From Gemmatimonadota bacterium (GTDB lineage: Bacteria > Gemmatimonadota > Gemmatimonadetes > Gemmatimonadales > Gemmatimonadaceae), in NCBI GenBank assembly GCA_003222065.1, contig QHUV01000566.1, positions 1 to 5,877 of the forward strand: a stretch of DNA of 5,877 nt. The letters run 5' to 3'. The stretch's first letter is position 1. Every line of letters starts with the position of its first letter. Of this stretch, positions 1-5,877 are shown piece after piece. The notes beneath the pieces were generated by a model. It was not told the DNA's origin. It worked only from the letters and a program-made list of their open reading frames with translations, and made no database searches. The translations under genes were made by a program, and so were the position numbers.

Positions 1-15
1 GCTAGCGTTTATCAC

Positions 16-31
16 TGAATCGTCTGATTCA
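16..31. repeat. Small perfect hairpin downstream of the NTF2-like gene
   Basis: TGAATC (16-21) and GATTCA (26-31) are perfect 6-bp inverted arms around a GTCT loop. It lies 23 bases beyond the stop of the minus-strand gene ending at 54, so it could end or stabilise that transcript. No T tract follows on either strand and the stem is short and AT-rich, so a true intrinsic terminator is doubtful. Nothing else is seen in bases 1-53. Confidence 0.3.
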
Positions 32-53
32 CGATGGACGAATCCCAGCCGAC

Positions 54-563
54 TCAGCGATTCGATTCAGGAACGTGAACGGCTGCATCCTGGACGATTC
101 GCCATCCCTTGGGACCGCGACTCCAGACGGACGTCCATGTGCCGTGTAGCGTGGTTCGCACGCCTGCGGTAACGGTGAACACCTCGCGAAGCGGTACAGT
201 CAGCACGGCCGCTGTCGGACTGAGAACGCGGAGGTCGCCCTTCGCGACGACCAGACTGTCGACCTGACGCACTGCACGAAATCCGTCGCGGAAATCTTGC
301 TCCACGGCTGCACGCCCTCGTAGCAGGCGTCCATCGAGAGCGCGGGTGAGCGCCGAGTCGTCTGCATATGCCGCAAGCATGCGATCGACATCGACGCGCC
401 GAATGGCTCCGACGAGCGAGTCGAACTGAAGCCGAACAGCCGCCGCCACTGCAGCCGTATCGTCTGGCGATAGCGCTGCCGGGCGCGAACACCCGAGCGC
501 GTAGAGGACGAGTGCAATGTCACGCAGCCGCAGCCCGCACCGCGTGACAGTCGCGCTGCGCAT
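54..563 (-). CDS. NTF2-like (SnoaL/DUF4440-type) putative lipoprotein
   Basis: This 169-residue protein has a short charged N-terminus, a hydrophobic stretch IALVLYALG and then Cys25. That resembles a type II signal peptide with a lipobox-like ALGC, so I infer an envelope lipoprotein. The rest (about residues 35-165) reads as a single NTF2-like cone fold of the SnoaL/DUF4440 kind. An N-terminal helix (AAAVRLQFDSLVGAIRRVD) is followed by MLAAYADDSALTRALDG, then RGRAAVEQDFRDGF, and finally strands ending in GTWTSVWSRGPKGWRIVQD. The last piece is the typical closing W...GWRIVQD signature. Members bind small ligands or act as small enzymes, and no specific substrate can be named here. The ATG at 561-563 fits the signal peptide, but only a poor AGGCG lies upstream, two bases from the start. 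It has no internal break, unlike its upstream neighbour, with which it could share a transcript (gap under 50 bases). Confidence 0.75.
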   Translation of the reverse strand: MRSATVTRCGLRLRDIALVLYALGCSRPAALSPDDTAAVAAAVRLQFDSLVGAIRRVDVDRMLAAYADDSALTRALDGRLLRGRAAVEQDFRDGFRAVRQVDSLVVAKGDLRVLSPTAAVLTVPLREVFTVTAGVRTTLHGTWTSVWSRGPKGWRIVQDAAVHVPESNR

Positions 564-572
564 TGCGCCTAT

Positions 573-865
573 TTAGCGAACCGAGCGTGCGGCGTCATAC
601 GCGACCTCAATTAACGACACTTCAGCAACAAGCACCGCATTCGCCGGAACCTCGCGTCGGAACCGTGTCCTGGAAGAAGATCACGAACGAAGGTGCCCGA
701 CCAAGTTTGATATGACGAGGCAAGATTTACCTTCAGCCACGGCGCAAATGTCGTCTGACGTATTTGCAGTGTCGCCGAGTCAGCCGGGGGCTGTGCCTTT
801 GCCGCCGAAGACGCCGCAAGAAGGAAAGCCCATAGCAGTGGTGCCGCACCTAGGCGGTTACGCAT
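573..865 (-). pseudogene. Secreted FKBP-type peptidyl-prolyl isomerase, internally deleted and frameshifted
   Basis: The 5' part reads from ATG 863-865: a signal peptide (MRNRLGAAPLLWAFLLAASSAAKAQ), then TTFAPWLKVNLASS, then WSGTFVRDLLPGHG. The last piece resembles the opening strands of secreted FKBPs (SGLYYRDL..G.G). This frame runs on to a TAA at 611-613 with a meaningless tail (RFRRMRCLLLKCR). In another frame, from about 660 to the TAA at 573-575, the same strand reads REVPANAVLVAEVSLIEV. That matches the last strand of FKBP domains (IPPNATLVFDVELLDV type). The central FKBP core of about 75 residues, including the YTG...F.SS segment and the active-site region, is absent. The product cannot be a working isomerase. 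An upstream ATG at 896-898 exists, but the start at 865 is preferred because a GGAG lies 8 bases before it and the signal peptide begins there. The open 5' part alone spans 611-865. Confidence 0.7.
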
Positions 866-891
866 TGTCACGACTCCGTTAATTGACAATG
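863..891. repeat. 8-bp inverted repeat over the FKBP start codon
   Basis: CATTGTCA (863-870) and TGACAATG (884-891) are perfect inverted copies 13 bases apart, with half-site centres 21 bp apart, about two helical turns. The left arm contains the FKBP start codon and the spacer contains its GGAG. In DNA it could be a dimeric operator in the divergent promoter region. In the FKBP mRNA it could form a stem that holds the start codon with the Shine-Dalgarno in the loop. Confidence 0.45.
874..877 (-). promoter_or_regulatory. Ribosome binding site deciding the FKBP start
   Basis: GGAG on the minus strand lies 8 bases before ATG 865. It is the only convincing Shine-Dalgarno near this gene and favours that start over the ATG at 898. 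It sits inside the spacer of the 863-891 inverted repeat. Confidence 0.55.
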
Positions 892-938
892 TTAGCACGT
901 TCGAGCTTTAGCCGCAGATTCGGTTGCGGCGATATTAT
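883..938 (+). promoter_or_regulatory. Candidate promoter elements for the kinase-permease gene
   Basis: Two alternatives can be seen. A perfect TTGACA lies at 883-888, but only a poor -10 (around 906-912, CTTTAGC) follows at 17-18 bases. Separately, TATTAT (933-938, five of six to TATAAT) ends six bases before the ATG at 945. That spacing would put the transcript start on the start codon, giving a leaderless mRNA. No Shine-Dalgarno precedes 945, which fits the second reading, but no good -35 matches it. Both are weak. Confidence 0.25.
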
Positions 939-944
939 CGACAC

Positions 945-3479
945 ATGAGCGAGAGCATCGATCTCCGCCAGCTAGAGCAAGACCTCGGCGGGCGCTACCA
1001 GATTGTCCGCGAGCTCGGTCGCGGTGCTTTTGGGACCGTGTTCCTGGCTCGCGAGATCGCGCTGCATCGCCTCGTGGCGATCAAGGCGCTGCACCGCGAG
1101 CGCGTCGTGAGCGCCGAGGAGCGGGAACGCTTCACTCGCGAGGCGCGGACCATCGGGCAGCTGAGTCACCCGGGCATCGTTCCGCTACTCACATTTGGTG
1201 AGACGCCGGCCGTGCTGTACATGGTGATGCCATACGTCGGCGGCGAGAGTCTCGCTACGGTGCTGCGCGACAGCAGGCGTCTCGATCCGGATGACGCGCG
1301 TCGCATCCTCATCGAGATCGCCGACGCGGTAGCGTATGCGCATGGACAAGGCGTGCTGCATCGTGACATCAAGCCGGAAAACGTGCTGCTCGAGTCGCCG
1401 CCGCCAGGCGACGATGCGCCGCCTCGCGTGCGATTGATCGACTTCGGTGTCGCGGCCTTCCCAATGCGTGACCGCGGTGCGGGCGCGACGTATGACACAT
1501 GGGGGACGCCCAACTTCATGGCGCCAGAGCAGGCGTTAGGCGAGCCGGAGCTCGATCCTCGAAGTGAGCTCTATTCAATCGGCGTGCTGGGCTATTTGCT
1601 GCTCACCGGTCAACTCCCGTTCGATTCGACCAAACCCTCCGCACGGCTAGTGCAACAGCGAAGCGAGCCGGCCGTGCCGCTTGCACGCCGAGCGCCAGGA
1701 GCGCCGGCCGATCTGGTGACGACAATCGACCGGTGTCTGGCATTCGAGCCCGAACGACGGTGGGTCAACGCGCGCGAATTGCGTAATGCCTTGATGCGCG
1801 GTTTGGACGCGACTGTGCCGACGGTGTCGCTGGCACGGCAAGCGCTTCGTGGCCGACGTCCCGTCCGCCGAACGAATCGGTCGCGCTCGACGCTCGTCAG
1901 CGAGAGTATATCCGCGGTTCACTTCACCGGGCTCGCCAACGACGCGCGGTTCAGCTTCCGCCGGCTGCGCAAGACGCCAGGGTTCACCGCCGCCATGATT
2001 CTGACGTTGGCGACAGGCATCGGGGCAACGACCGTGGTCTTCAGCTTGTTCGAGGCGCTCGTGCTGCGCGCCCCTGCCCTGCCCAACCCGGGGTCCCTCG
2101 TCGTGCTCGAGGAACGGCACAATGATGGGCACTCGATGGAGATGGGAGCAACGTCGTTCGCGTACGAGCGCTATCTCGCGTACGCGGCGGCGCTGCCGAC
2201 GGTCTTCACGGGGCTGGTCGGGCAGACGATTAGAGACTTCTCATTGCGGTCGGGAACGGACGTCAGGACTGTTGGCGGTCTCGTAACCTCGGGTAACTAC
2301 TTCGAGGTGCTCGGCATCCGACCGGCATTGGGGCGGTTCTACACCGGCTCGCAGGACAGCGCCGGCGGCGCCGAGCCAGTTGTCGTCATCGGTTATGACT
2401 TTTGGCAACGCGAGCTGCGTGGCGACCGCGGCGTGCTGGGCCGATCGATCGTTCTCGACAGCAGGCCGATGACGATCATCGGCGTGGCACCACGCGGGTT
2501 CCACGGCGCGTTTGCGGGCATCTACGCATTCGACGCGTGGGTGCCGGTCGCGGCATATCGCCAGTCCCCGCGCGCGACGCCGGCCAGCTCGCCTCGCCCG
2601 ATTGGGGTCGTCGTATTCGGCCGGTTGCGTCCAGGCCTCAGCGCGGAGCAGGCGCATGTCGCGCTCCGGGTCGCGTTCCCGCGGATTCCGATGCGCAATC
2701 CGTCATCGCATGTGCTCGACGCGTGGGTCGAACCGCTTCACGCACTCACGCCCGACTCGCGAGGCGCAACCGCCGGCTTCATGACGATGCTGCTCGCGAT
2801 CGCGTGCGTGGTGCTCTTCATCGCCGCGACGAACACCGCCGGAATGCTCCTCGCACGCGCGACGATCCTCCGGCGTGAAATCGCGACGCGTCTCGCCGTC
2901 GGAGCGACGCGGTTGCGACTCGTGCAACAGCTGGTTGTCGAGAGTTTGATCCTCTGTGCTCTTGCCGGTGCGATCGCCTTGCTCATTACGACATGGAGCG
3001 TGCGCGTCTTCAACGCGATGCCATCGCCGATGCCGTGGGCGCTCGAGCTGAACTTCTCCGTCAACATGCGCGTCTTTCTTTTTGCGGCGCTCGCCGTGCT
3101 CGGCGCGGGACTTCTCGCCGGACTCGCCCCCGCATTTCATGCAACTCGCGTCGACCTTGCGGCGGCAATGAAGGAGGGCGGGATGCAGTCCACCGTGCCG
3201 CGCGCGCGACTGCGCAGCGCGTTCGTCGTCGCGCAGATCGTACTTTCCGTGACGCTGTTGACCGTCGCTGCGTTGTTCGTGCGCAGCCTTCAGCGTGCGC
3301 TAACCATCGATCCCGGATTCGATGCCGCCGGTGTCGTCGCCGGCTCGCTCGACCTACGACCGCACGGCTACGACGACAAGCGCTTGGTCACGCTGCTCAA
3401 CGGCCTGCTGGTGCGGCATAGCGGCCGACCTGAGATCGAGTCGGCATCATTCGCGGCCGATCCGCCGCCGTCGCGGTGA
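945..3479 (+). CDS. PknB-type Ser/Thr kinase fused to an ADOP/MacB-type orphan permease; broken at its 3' end
   Basis: From ATG 945 (preferred over the upstream TTG at 924) this is 844 residues. Residues about 17-285 are a complete protein kinase domain. It has the GRGAFGTV loop, lysine K47 in VAIK, alpha-C E66, HRDIKPEN at 139-146 (catalytic D141), DFG at 166-168 and APE at 193-195, so all key catalytic residues are present. A basic linker follows (RGRRPVRRTNRSRS). From about residue 330 it reads as the acidobacterial-type duplicated orphan permease: FSFRRLRKTPGF, a first membrane segment (about 349-375), a MacB-like periplasmic core (with GNYFEVLGIRPALGR), and three FtsX-type segments (about 612-733) with the GMLLARA...REIATRLAVGA signature. 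A further membrane segment (about 759-785) opens the second half. The frame then stops just after IESASFAADPP, where the second periplasmic domain should go on; the remainder continues at 3476. No ABC ATPase gene is seen nearby. The kinase is likely cytoplasmic and the core domain periplasmic (inference). Confidence 0.85.
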   Translation: MSESIDLRQLEQDLGGRYQIVRELGRGAFGTVFLAREIALHRLVAIKALHRERVVSAEERERFTREARTIGQLSHPGIVPLLTFGETPAVLYMVMPYVGGESLATVLRDSRRLDPDDARRILIEIADAVAYAHGQGVLHRDIKPENVLLESPPPGDDAPPRVRLIDFGVAAFPMRDRGAGATYDTWGTPNFMAPEQALGEPELDPRSELYSIGVLGYLLLTGQLPFDSTKPSARLVQQRSEPAVPLARRAPGAPADLVTTIDRCLAFEPERRWVNARELRNALMRGLDATVPTVSLARQALRGRRPVRRTNRSRSTLVSESISAVHFTGLANDARFSFRRLRKTPGFTAAMILTLATGIGATTVVFSLFEALVLRAPALPNPGSLVVLEERHNDGHSMEMGATSFAYERYLAYAAALPTVFTGLVGQTIRDFSLRSGTDVRTVGGLVTSGNYFEVLGIRPALGRFYTGSQDSAGGAEPVVVIGYDFWQRELRGDRGVLGRSIVLDSRPMTIIGVAPRGFHGAFAGIYAFDAWVPVAAYRQSPRATPASSPRPIGVVVFGRLRPGLSAEQAHVALRVAFPRIPMRNPSSHVLDAWVEPLHALTPDSRGATAGFMTMLLAIACVVLFIAATNTAGMLLARATILRREIATRLAVGATRLRLVQQLVVESLILCALAGAIALLITTWSVRVFNAMPSPMPWALELNFSVNMRVFLFAALAVLGAGLLAGLAPAFHATRVDLAAAMKEGGMQSTVPRARLRSAFVVAQIVLSVTLLTVAALFVRSLQRALTIDPGFDAAGVVAGSLDLRPHGYDDKRLVTLLNGLLVRHSGRPEIESASFAADPPPSR

Positions 3480-4201
3480 TCAACGAAGCGTTGGGTCGTC
3501 GCTTGTGGCCCGGGCTCACGCCCGCCGACATGATCGGACGTCAATTCGAGCTCGATGGCGAGGGCACCACAGTGATTGGCGTCTCGAAAACCGGCAAGTA
3601 TCTGGTGCTGCAAGAAGGACCGCGTCCGTTCGCGTACCTCGCGCTCGCCCAGCGCTTCACCGCGACGCCTACGTTATTCATTCGCTCGCGAGTCGAGCCG
3701 GCACTCGCACTGCGTGCAGCACGACAGGAGCTCGCAGCGCTCGACCCGAACATTGCGCTACAGCATCAGGGTACGCTGAGTGCCTGGCTGACTAAGTATA
3801 TCGCCGGCCAACGACTCGGCGTCACTCTGATCGGCATCTTCGGTCTCATCGGACTCAGCCTCGCGGCAACGGGCATTTACGGGCTTCTGTCGTTCAACGT
3901 CGCTCAGCGATCGCGAGAGTTCGGCATCCGAATGGCACTCGGCGCGAACGCCGCCGATGTCGTCCGTTTGGTCCTGCGTCATGCTGCTGTTCTCGTCATC
4001 ATCGGCACGGTGCTCGGATTGGGTGGTGCATGGGCCGCCGGCCGACTCGTTTCGAGTTTTCTTTTCGGCGTGAATCCCCACGACCCGATGGCGTTGATCG
4101 CGGTGTCACTTACTCTCGGCGTGACGGCACTCGTTGCGAGCGCCGTTCCGGTCCGGCGCGCAACGGCGGCGGATGCGATGTCGGCCCTCAGAGCGGATTG
4201 A
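3476..4201 (+). pseudogene. C-terminal part of the same ADOP permease in another frame
   Basis: The frame opens at GTG 3476, overlapping the TGA of the kinase-permease frame by four bases (GTGA), and gives 241 residues. The homology begins a little earlier as VAVINEALGRRLWPG, a signature of the end of the second MacB-like periplasmic domain. Next come DMIGRQFEL and then three membrane segments (about residues 115-135, 169-198 and 204-228) forming the second FtsX domain, with QRSREFGIRMALGA and the closing RRATAADAMSALRAD. Comparing the two halves, the second periplasmic domain lacks its middle, roughly 80-100 residues. This is therefore a deletion with a frame change, not a simple gene split. 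The GTGA overlap could still allow coupled translation of this fragment, but a normal permease could not result. A free-standing half permease gene is the less likely alternative. Confidence 0.75.
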
Positions 4202-4251
4202 CGGGATCGCTGCTCTCTTGCGGCGGTAAGCGCGGCGGGGATGATCCGGCG

Positions 4252-4305
4252 CGACCTCATACAAGTACTTATATATGACGCTATACGACTATTTGTATGA
4301 GGTCG
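4252..4305. repeat. Long inverted repeat with AT-rich centre between permease and DinB genes
   Basis: The 13-base arms CGACCTCATACAA (4252-4264) and TTGTATGAGGTCG (4293-4305) are perfect. The pairing extends three further base pairs (one G-T in RNA), leaving a 22-base loop rich in A and T. The element is much poorer in GC than everything around it. No T tract follows (GAAAGACCC), so a standard Rho-independent terminator is unlikely. A folded 3' end, a protein-binding site or a short repetitive extragenic element are possible. Apart from it, the 4202-4354 spacer shows nothing convincing. Confidence 0.7.
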
Positions 4306-4354
4306 AAAGACCCGTAGCTAGATGCGAGCCCTAATAGGACATCCGGACACCGTC

Positions 4355-4861
4355 ATGCTTCGTCGCCTCTTAATCATCATCGCTCTCGCGCTTCCTGCGT
4401 CGCTGGCGGCCCAATCGCAGGCTACCAGCGGGACGCGCAACGACGTCATGCTCGCCTTCGAGAACTTTGCCGACATCTTCGGCAGCCGGCTCGTCGCGGC
4501 TTTTGACTCGATCCCCGCCGGTCGATACGTCTACCGACCCACGCCGTTGCAGCAGAGCATTGGGTACATCGCTCAGCACCTCGAGGGTGCGAACTACGGG
4601 CTGTGTGAGCGCGTCGGGGGCCTGAAGCATCCCAGGACGGCGAAGGATTCGTTGGCGGATACCGTCAAGGCGCGATGGCCCAAGGATACTCTCGTCGGAT
4701 CGAGTTGCCGGCATCCGCGCTGTCGCCGTACGTCGGCGTCTACCAACTCGCACCGGGACTGCAATTCGACGTTGCGCTGCGCGATGACGCGCTCTTTATC
4801 AAATCGACGGTGGCGCCCGCGGTGCGCCTGTGGCCCGAGAGCAGCAACGTGTTCTTCGTGA
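4355..4861 (+). pseudogene. Secreted DinB-family protein, N-terminal half only
   Basis: The start at ATG 4355 gives a clear signal peptide, MLRRLLIIIALALPASLAAQ. An ATG at 4322 in the same frame only adds an unconvincing extension. Residues about 35-114 match the first helices of DinB-like four-helix proteins: FENFADIFGSRLVAAFDSIPAGRY, YRPTPLQQSIGYIAQHLEGANYGLCERV, then KARWPKDTLV. His75 in IAQHLEGANY is the expected first metal ligand. The family resemblance stops at about base 4697. After that the frame gives only Arg/Ser/Cys-rich nonsense up to the stop at 4861, while another frame carries a different domain. The other two metal-ligand His residues, in the later helices, are missing, so metal-dependent activity is not expected. 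Members of this family in related bacteria are typically 160-190 residues and exported; their substrates are mostly unknown. Confidence 0.7.
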
Positions 4862-4968
4862 AGGAGGTCGACGCACAGATCACGTTTACCCGCGACGCGA
4901 ACGGCGCCGTGAACGGTCTTGTCTTGCACCAGTACAGCCGCGACAGACCGGCACCGAGGATTCGTTAG
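4675..4968 (+). pseudogene. DUF3471-like C-terminal domain remnant
   Basis: The open frame from ATG 4675 gives 97 residues, but its first six or so residues are a shadow of the DinB frame. Real similarity starts at about 4693 with RRIELPASALSPYVGVYQL, then APGLQFDVALRDDALFIK, LWPESSNVFFVKEVDAQITF and GAVNGLVLHQYSRDRPAPRI. This is the pattern of the DUF3471 beta domain (Y.G.Y......F.E....FF....DAQI.F......V.GLVLHQ.G....A.RI). That domain normally ends longer exported proteins, such as beta-lactamase-like serine hydrolases. No such catalytic part is present. It is joined directly to the cut DinB sequence in another frame, so I read it as the tail of a second gene (or of a fusion) whose body was lost. 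No Shine-Dalgarno supports independent translation. Confidence 0.65.
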
Positions 4969-4981
4969 GCACGATCTGTTG

Positions 4982-5000
4982 GCTCCGGCCTCGGAGCTTT
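4982..5000 (+). terminator. Short terminator-like hairpin
   Basis: GCTCCG (4982-4987) and CGGAGC (4992-4997) pair perfectly around GCCT and are followed by TTT. It lies 13 bases after the plus-strand stop at 4968 and just before the convergent oxidoreductase stop. The T tract is only three bases, so efficiency would be modest. The minus strand has no T tract after the stem. Confidence 0.45.
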
Positions 5001-5007
5001 CCAAACA

Positions 5008-5877
5008 CTACTCGTCGACGACGACCACGAGCTTGCCGCTGCCGCGGTTCGCCTCCATGAATTGGTGCGCCTCGACAATCTCGTCGAACCGGAACGTGCG
5101 CTGCAGGTTCGCGCGGAAGCGCCCCTCGGCGACACCGTCGACGATTTTCTGCAGCGCCGCCGTGCTCCGCTCGGCCGAGGTGGTGCCGCTTTCGTAGACG
5201 GTTAGACGCACCGTCGACGGGATGTCCTCGAGTGGCTCGAAACGCTCGAGCACCCAGGCATTGCCGAGGATGCCTGTATTGCACACGATGCCGCGCGGCC
5301 GCGCAGCGCGCATCGAGTCGACTAGCGTCGTCGTGCCGACGAGGTCCAGCACTCCGTCGACGCCGCCTGGCACTCGACGCCGCACCTCCTCGGCGATGGT
5401 TCCCGTATCGATCACCACGTCGTCTACGTCGTTTGCGCGCAGCGACGCGGTCTTGGCTGCATCGCGCGTGGTGGCGAGCACACGCAGGCCAATGCCCTTG
5501 GCGAGCGAGGCCGCCGCCATCCCCACCGACGACGTTCCACCGCGGATGAGAAGCGTCTGCGCGGCCTGAACGTCCATCGCCTCGAAGAGCGAGCCCCAGG
5601 CAGTGAGGTACGTCTCTGGGAGCGACGCGAGCACGTCCCACGGGAGCGTTGTGCGAATCGGAAGGACGTGTTCGCGGGGCACGAGCGTGTACCCGGCGTA
5701 ACCGCCGTCGTAGGCGCGGCCCATCTGGCCCATGAGCGCCGCGACCGTCTCGCCGCCTTTGAGGTCGGTGCCGCCCGCGTCGTCCACCTCGCCGACACAC
5801 TCGATTCCGAGGACACGCGGGAACGTCACGCTCGGCGAGTGGCCCTGACGTGTGAAGAGCTCCGAGCGATTGAGCCC
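5008..5877 (-). CDS. MDR-superfamily zinc-free alcohol dehydrogenase / quinone oxidoreductase-like, 5' end outside window
   Basis: The frame runs uninterrupted from the TAG at 5008-5010 to the right edge and continues off it. The edge codons read GLNRSELFTRQGHSPS followed by VTFPRVLGIECVGEV, the typical N-terminal GroES-like region of quinone-oxidoreductase-like MDR proteins. About 40 residues are probably missing. The GTG at 5829 is therefore internal, not the start. Next come GGETVAALMG, GGYAGYTLVP, the LPETYLTAWGSLF helix, the nucleotide-binding loop GGTSSVG (5521-5541) in LLIRGGTSSVGMAAASLAKG, then VLATTRD, GGVDGVLDLVG, and the closing FRFDEIVEAHQFMEANRGSGKLVVVV. The family reduces quinones, enones or similar carbonyl compounds with NAD(P)H; no zinc-site cysteines are seen. 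It converges on the DUF3471 remnant with a gap of 39 bases. It shows no break, so the damage in the window is local to the other genes. Confidence 0.88.
   Translation of the reverse strand, partial: GLNRSELFTRQGHSPSVTFPRVLGIECVGEVDDAGGTDLKGGETVAALMGQMGRAYDGGYAGYTLVPREHVLPIRTTLPWDVLASLPETYLTAWGSLFEAMDVQAAQTLLIRGGTSSVGMAAASLAKGIGLRVLATTRDAAKTASLRANDVDDVVIDTGTIAEEVRRRVPGGVDGVLDLVGTTTLVDSMRAARPRGIVCNTGILGNAWVLERFEPLEDIPSTVRLTVYESGTTSAERSTAALQKIVDGVAEGRFRANLQRTFRFDEIVEAHQFMEANRGSGKLVVVVDE

Noticed and set aside
866..898. ATG at 898 as the start of the secreted FKBP remnant
   Set aside because: The signal peptide begins at 865, where a GGAG lies at a good distance; the extension lacks a ribosome site.
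924..947. TTG at 924 as the start of the kinase-permease gene
   Set aside because: It adds only MRRYYRH with no Shine-Dalgarno or family similarity; ATG 945 opens directly into a normal kinase N-terminus.
1647..3140. Several 100-160 codon open frames opposite or out of frame within the permease
   Set aside because: Arg/Ala/His-rich translations without domains, typical antisense and frame shadows of a GC-rich gene.
3440..3480. Programmed frameshift joining the two permease frames
   Set aside because: There is no slippery heptamer with a following structure that I can see, and about 80-100 residues of domain are missing, which recoding cannot explain.
4252..4305. Integron attC site or invertible switch
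   Set aside because: No attC core sites, no integrase or invertase gene and no promoter clearly placed between the arms.
655..4699. CGTCGGA shared by two deletion joints (655-661 and 4693-4699) as a recombination motif
   Set aside because: The same word occurs elsewhere in the window (around 2897) and is absent at the permease joint; in a GC-rich sequence it is expected by chance.
4886..5800. Long minus-strand open frame overlapping the oxidoreductase
   Set aside because: Arg/Gly-rich composition with no recognisable domain; it is a shadow of the oxidoreductase in a GC-rich region.

Overview
The window looks like an accessory stretch of a GC-rich soil-type bacterium, most likely Gemmatimonadota, with Acidobacteriota as the alternative. 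The reasons are the ADOP-type orphan MacB/FtsX permease, the PknB-type kinase fused to it, a secreted DinB protein, a DUF3471 tail and a secreted FKBP. All of these are from family memory; no search was run. There is no mobile element, CRISPR array, tRNA or rRNA that I can see.

Layout from left to right. On the minus strand lie an NTF2-like (SnoaL/DUF4440 type) putative lipoprotein (54-563) and, upstream of it, the wreck of a secreted FKBP-type peptidyl-prolyl isomerase (573-865). A short divergent region (866-944) holds an 8-bp inverted repeat over the FKBP start codon and candidate promoter elements. On the plus strand follows a Ser/Thr kinase fused to an orphan permease (945-3479), whose C-terminal third continues in another frame (3476-4201). 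Next come an AT-rich spacer with a long inverted repeat (4252-4305), the N-terminal half of a secreted DinB-family protein (4355 to about 4697), and a DUF3471-like tail in another frame (about 4693-4968). A small terminator-like hairpin follows. Converging from the right edge is an MDR/quinone-oxidoreductase-type gene (5008-5877), cut off at its 5' end by the window.

The most striking feature is a repeated pattern of damage. In three separate places (about 645-670, 3445-3476 and 4691-4700) a recognisable N-terminal part meets a recognisable C-terminal part in a different frame, with the middle missing. FKBP lacks about 75 residues, and the permease's second periplasmic domain lacks perhaps 80-100. 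At the third place a DinB N-terminus runs into a DUF3471 tail, so the loss probably spans two genes. The flanking sequence carries no other stops. The losses are therefore either recent real microdeletions or an assembly/read-processing artefact. Single-base sequencing errors cannot explain them, because whole domain segments are absent.

The genes do not form an obvious pathway. The biologically interesting protein is the kinase-permease fusion: a cytoplasmic kinase tethered to an ATPase-less permease with a periplasmic domain, which could work as a membrane sensor kinase (inference).
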